Origin: Dreissena polymorpha
Lineage: Eukaryota > Mollusca > Bivalvia > Myida > Dreissenidae
Length of the DNA stretch: 64,000 nucleotides
Direction: 5' to 3'
NCBI RefSeq assembly: GCF_020536995.1
Contig: NC_068366.1
Coordinates: 25,294,973-25,358,972 of the forward strand
Below are positions 60,040 through 64,000 of this stretch, piece by piece; the stretch's first letter is position 1; every line of letters starts with the position of its first letter. A program made the translations under genes and the position numbers. The notes under the pieces were generated by a model. It was not told where the DNA came from. It was given only the letters and a program-made list of their open reading frames with translations, and ran no database searches.

Positions 60040-60346
60040 TTTATAAAACTGGAATAATAATTATGATGTAACTCACTAAATGGTTAGTGCTGCTAAATTG
60101 TACATGGTTGATTGTATCTTCTAGTTTATTTAATCTCATACACTGTGTGTCATACCATTTTATAATCTGATACGGGCGTTCAGTATTGCGTTACATCTGC
60201 CCTACAATCTCTAGGCAGCGGACATTTAAAGATACTCGATAACAGAGCATGATGCGTTGAAAACAAAAACGTGCCTGTGAAATATTGTTTAATTGTTGTA
60301 TATTGTACACTTCGGAAAATCGGTACAGCTGAAACCCAGAATTACT

Positions 60347-60511
60347 TACGAATTGAATAGCATTTTTCTGCATTTCATCGGTTTATGAACTGTCGGGAAA
60401 ATTACGCCTAATTTGCATAAACGCCGACGACGTTTATGCATAAATGAGGTGTATTTTTCCCGACAGTTCCTACACCGATGAAATGCAGAAAAATGCTATT
60501 CAATTCTTATA
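60347..60511. mobile_element. Hairpin element, 165 bp
   Basis: GAATTGAATAGCATTTTTCT pairs with AGAAAAATGCTATTCAATTC. The pairing extends through TGCATTTCATCGGT and CTGTCGGGAAAA. It is absent from the paralogous block at 39.7 kb, so it inserted after the duplication. Confidence 0.75.
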
Positions 60512-60765
60512 ATCACAGCACCACATGATCTTAAGGCTGAAATTTGATTGTGGTAAGGGTCATAAAAGTCCTTTAAATCAAGCGCATGAATCTATTTTCA
60601 GTTTCAATTTTATCTCCGTCAAACGGGTATATCGTCGAAGTTTGCGCAATAAATAAAACGTCATTTCGCAATTGACCAATAAAAAACAACGCCACACACC
60701 TTGAAATAAAATACACGTTAATCAATACGTATAGATGCAATTTGAAAGTGTGTAAAATTGTCAGT

Positions 60766-61145
60766 TAATCTATAGCCTAGTTAGCAAGTAATTTATTATT
60801 TTTCAAACGGCTTTAAAAACCGAAAGTAGGATTTCTTTACATATACATGTGTACGTCCATTTCGAAAAACGCGATTATTTTAGAGTTTTAAAGCGCAAAA
60901 AGATAGATTTCTACCTTGTAACCACCATATATATTCTAATTGGTTAAGATAAAATTAAATCTATAGCCTAGTTAGCAAGTAATTTATTACTTTTCAAACG
61001 GCACCGCTTTTAAAACCGAATGTAGGATTTCTAGACGTATACAGCCGTTTCGACAAACGCGATTATTTTTAAGTTGTTAAGCGCAAAAAAGCCGTATTTT
61101 TACCTTGTAATCACGAGATATATTCTAGTTGGCATAGATAAAATA
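60766..61145. repeat. Two direct repeats of about 190 bp
   Basis: AATCTATAGCCTAGTTAGCA at 60768 and 60958, with matching AAACGCGATTATTTT, GCGCAAAAA and TATATTCTA downstream. Confidence 0.85.
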
Positions 61146-61907
61146 TCTTTCTTATTTATAATTTAATTTACTATGCCAAATAAGGTGTGTAGCTTTAAGT
61201 TTCGCGCAAAACATAACGTCATGTTGGCAACTAGTTTATAACCAGAAAGTAGCACCATGAATATTCATGTATAAATTTGCATACGAAGTGGGTTCATCGG
61301 AAAATGAAAAACCGGTGACGTGAACGAATTATCCAATGAGAATGCAGCATTCATATGTATGTGACAGAAGTTGTAATTATTCCACAATTAATGAAGATAA
61401 ATACATTTCAGAAAAAAACTAATTCAGCAAACTTCAGCACATTATATTTGTCTCGTGTATCAGTATATACGATTTGGATAAAACCTGTGATTTAAGAAAT
61501 ATACACCCGTGTTCAAAAGTTGATTGGTCATTATACTTCTGTTTGTGTTTTCTTTCCCGATAAGTCAACTAAAATATTATTTATTCACGCATGCATGTAA
61601 ATGATTTTTTAATTAATAATTCTTGCTGTTTAATTTGTCAAAATGTTAAAATAACAAATAATCTCCTTATGAAGCAACACCTTTGTTTACAATTGGTTAT
61701 TGACATTCATATGATCTATTCCCACTAGACAGTATTTATTATTTACAATTTATATCTTAACGGTGTTATAATATTTATGGCGATTAGCATCGATGACAAT
61801 ATACAACTATTTACAATGAACTAATACACACGAAAACAGAGCAATAACAGAAATGCGATAGTAAAATCCTTTAATTTGCTTAATTAAGTGGTACATGCAC
61901 CATCGTA

Positions 61908-62584
61908 TTAAGGGCTTAGGTCACATTGGCAGAGATCGCACCCTTTCGTATCTTTCATAAACTTCGGAGGGCTTCCACAGTCCAACAAACATTGCATCTG
62001 GGGACAGGCCGTTGTAACAGCGGGAATGTGGATCGTCGTGAATGTCGGAGGTGCCATAACTATTGTACTTCCGTTTGTGGCTGAGCTTCCGTGTGGTGCT
62101 GTATTTCCTGGCGTTGCAGTTGAACTACCTGCAGTAATAGAAGCTGTTGTTGCTGCTGAGCTACCTGAAGTAGTAGCAGCTGTTGTTGCGGCCGAACTAC
62201 CTGAAGTAGTAGACGTTGTTGCTGCTGAAGTAACTGTAGTTGTAGAAGTTGTTGTTGCCGCTGAACTACCGGTAGTAGTAGAAGCTGTTGTTGCTGCTAA
62301 ACTATTTTTAGTAGTAGTCGTAGAGGTAGATGGTGTTGTGGGTGATGTTGCAGAACTTGCTGAAATGGCCGACTGTTGCGTTGTTGTCTTTGCTGCAGTA
62401 ATCGTGTAAGTTGTCGGCGAAGTAGATTTCGTAGATATTGGTGTAGGTGTTGTTGGTCTTGTTGTTGTTTGTTTCGTTGTAAATGGAGTAGGGGTAGTGG
62501 GTCGTGTTGTTGATTTTATTGTTGTTGACTGAGTACTTGTTTGCGTTGTTGTTGGGCTTGTCAATGGTGTAGTTGTTGTTATGA
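61908..62584 (-). CDS. Gene B last exon: Thr-rich tract plus antistasin-like domain
   Basis: The acceptor is TTAAAG|TC, phase 1. About 224 codons: Thr/Pro/Lys-rich first, then GSSAATT-type repeats, then the Cys domain with six Cys in its last 32 residues. The stop TAA is at 61910-61908. The plus strand is also open here as a Val/Ala-rich shadow of the repeat. Confidence 0.8.
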
Positions 62585-63478
62585 CTTTAATTAATAAATG
62601 TATTGGTGAATATATATAATTTTCGCAATTATTTCATACCAAACTACTTAACTCACCACCTATTGTTAAGTCTCAGCTTTAAAATAAGTTTACAAATATA
62701 TTATAAAAATATAAAATGTCATCATATCAATTGCCACTTAGAAAGGACATTTTCCTTGTAGATTTAAATACATGTAAGACTGATTGGGATTACAAAAGGA
62801 ATGACGTCTTTTAAGCAAGAATATTTCTGATGTTACCATACAAAGAGTTTGAACAGTGGTTTACGTACTTGATCCTTGACATAGCAAGCATCCATTTCGA
62901 TCTATGTGGCAATCTTTCATCGGCATGCTGACGGGTGGACAGCCGTTTGTATTGGAAATCGGTCGGTTATGGTTTCCTGTTAATACACAATTGTTTGGTA
63001 GAAATGGATGAAACACTGTCTAGTTTCCATGGCGCGGAAAGGGTACGCCTGGATAAGCAATGGTAAGATGTTTGAAGTTTCATTTAATGTTTAAAATCTC
63101 GTACGTACATTATTTCACAACATGTCAAAAGTTAATTCCATGCTCAACTTAACAAACACTGCGTTGACTGGTGTATTCATGTCGCATTTATTACATATGG
63201 AGATGATAACTAATGTTTTATAAAAACATAAATTGATATTTATCTTATCGTTATATGACAAATACTGATGAAATGACAATTATCAATACACGGATTGGTA
63301 TTATTGCGTTCCCATAAAGTTTAAATTCAAAATAAATTGCGTGAGTATTCATTTAAGAAAACCTGTATTCTTTAAAAGCAATCATTTGTCTATCTACCTG
63401 CGCTGGAGCATATAGCGCAATTATTATCATCATATGTTATCTTCGTGGCATCTGGACAGGACGGCAATGGGGGACATA
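61908..63478 (-). CDS. Mucin-like antistasin-domain protein, 3' part (gene B, partial)
   Basis: Exons 63478-63398, 62976-62869 and 62584-61908 are joined by GT-AG, phase 1 introns into about 287 residues with no start exon seen. The first exon reads CPPLPSCPDATKITYDDNNC followed by AIC, a Cys-rich antistasin-like half. The second contains CPPVSMPMKDC and DRNGCLLC. The last exon is a Thr/Ser/Ala-rich tract (STTRPTTP, TTSGSSAAT types) ending in a C-terminal six-Cys antistasin-like domain with CGSPPKFMKDTKGC and CDLCQC. An ATTAAA lies at 61875-61870. Compared with gene A the cysteine exons sit on both sides of the mucin tract. The paralogue at 40.2-42.5 kb has a signal-peptide exon whose homologous flank here is broken after about 63.6 kb, so the first exon is either outside the window or lost. 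Function as an extracellular inhibitor or matrix mucin is inference. Confidence 0.75.
62869..62976 (-). CDS. Gene B middle exon, 4-Cys half domain
   Basis: It is 108 nt and phase 1 at both ends, with acceptor TTAACAG|GA and donor TCAA|GTACGT. The Cys pattern is C-x9-C-x6-C-x2-C. Two homologues of exactly the same length are present at 41238-41345 and 41547-41654. Confidence 0.8.
63398..63478 (-). CDS. Gene B upstream Cys exon
   Basis: It is 81 nt and phase 1 at both ends, with acceptor TTTGCAG|TA and donor GCAG|GTAGAT. It encodes four Cys, with NNCAIC near the end. The homologue at 42158-42213 is 25 nt shorter. Confidence 0.75.
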
Positions 63479-63811
63479 CTGCAAAGATACACCAAAGAAT
63501 TGAACTCTACATGAGGTAACACATCACGTAAAGATACTGTCACAATTTTACAAACACAGGTTCTTTATAAATGATATTAAAATTTCCGGCAATGATAACA
63601 GGTTAACAGTTTAAGCATCATTGTATTTAATTTGATTTGGTATAAAAATACAAGATAACATGCATACAATTATTTAAAAAAGATCACAGCACTGATACCA
63701 CGATTGGTTCACGGTTCTGATGCTCTTGGTAGAAAGTTCTGTACCAAGCTAAATTATACTTAAGTAGTGTTTGGGAGATAACTTTATATCTCAAAATCAA
63801 TGCACGTGTTG

Positions 63812-64000
63812 ATATGCGGAACAAAATACTTTCCCTATCGTTGAAGTACAAAAGCACAATCTTTCAAATAATTTTACAAAGGTGCACAATTATTTATAAT
63901 TAAGAATATTTTATTAGACGGAAATCGTTCAGGCATGGAATCCAGTATATAATAGTTTAGGGACAACTCGATTGATGGGTGCCTTAGGTATGCATTTATG
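63812..64000 (+). repeat. Dispersed repeat, copy 2, cut by the window edge
   Basis: Matches 52351-52565 with scattered substitutions. It lies about 330 bp upstream of the first visible exon of gene B. Confidence 0.6.

Larger units (their letters stand above)
60040..63620. repeat. Segmental duplication block 2 (pairs with 39460-42530)
   Basis: The counterpart of block 1. It carries roughly 1.3 kb of extra DNA between 60.3 and 61.8 kb, including a hairpin element at 60347-60511 and a 190-bp direct duplication at 60766-61145, inserted after or around the duplication. Confidence 0.6.

Noticed and set aside
62026-62409. 127-codon plus-strand Val/Ala/Glu-rich frame
   Set aside because: Antisense shadow of the gene B Thr/Ser/Ala tract, with no independent support.
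1-64000. LTR retroelement, retrovirus-like or other virus-derived insert
   Set aside because: No long terminal direct repeats and no recognisable gag, polymerase, integrase, capsid or envelope segment were seen on either strand.

Overview
The window looks like nuclear DNA of an animal, most likely a bivalve mollusc, and my best guess is a Dreissena (zebra or quagga mussel) relative. The basis is AT-rich intergenic DNA, small exons split by GT-AG introns, a eukaryotic intron-bearing tRNA-Phe gene, dense short inverted-repeat transposons, and a roughly 250-bp palindromic repeat (about 20 copies here) that I associate from memory with Dreissena sequence. There is no bacterial-style gene packing, and no CRISPR array or operon. 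Most open frames are chance or repeat-derived. The real genes had to be assembled from small exons by splice sites, matching intron phase and paralogue comparison.

Genes. (1) 4864-11789 (-): a seven-exon secreted mucin-like protein of 356 aa, with a signal peptide, an N-terminal six-Cys module, a TQSTQPTT-repeat Thr-rich tract and two C-terminal antistasin-like domains; every intron is phase 1. (2) 61908-63478 (-): the 3' part of a related mucin/antistasin gene. (3) 40192-42483 (-): its decaying paralogue, with an intact signal-peptide exon, a duplicated middle exon and a ruined 3' end. (4) 27467-31786 (-): a three-exon gene for a 150-aa secreted protein with four cysteines, a basic core and an acidic Tyr-rich tail. 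(5) 44764-46034 (+): a pseudogene paralogue of (4) with the same exon layout. (6) 47822-48257 (-): two coherent GC-rich exons of an unrecognised gene. (7) 55855-55944 (-): tRNA-Phe(GAA) with a 17-nt intron. The protein genes form a neighbourhood of small secreted Cys-rich and mucin-like products that spread by local duplication. Roles in mucus, byssus, shell or protease inhibition are inference.

Transposon landscape. 12199-16490 is a 4.3-kb unit bounded by inverted repeats. It carries a Crypton-type tyrosine recombinase relic, and each of its two arms has been hit by a hAT-like element. 17149-20423 is a 3.3-kb terminal-inverted-repeat element encoding a SWIM zinc-finger protein. 21610-22683 and 5954-6494 are TTAA-flanked non-autonomous elements, and the first has a tRNA-Ser-like gene embedded in it. 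A (TA)n block at 20.9-21.5 kb encloses a palindrome whose arms each read as a hammerhead-like core.

Satellites. A 25-bp CpG-rich satellite (about 44 units) lies in intron 1 of gene (4). A G-rich 18-19-bp minisatellite lies at 35.68-36.66 kb. Long stretches (1.4-3.4, 32.5-35.6, 36.9-39.2, 52.6-54.6, 56-58.5 and 58.7-60.0 kb) hold nothing I can recognise beyond AT-rich intergenic DNA and minor repeats.
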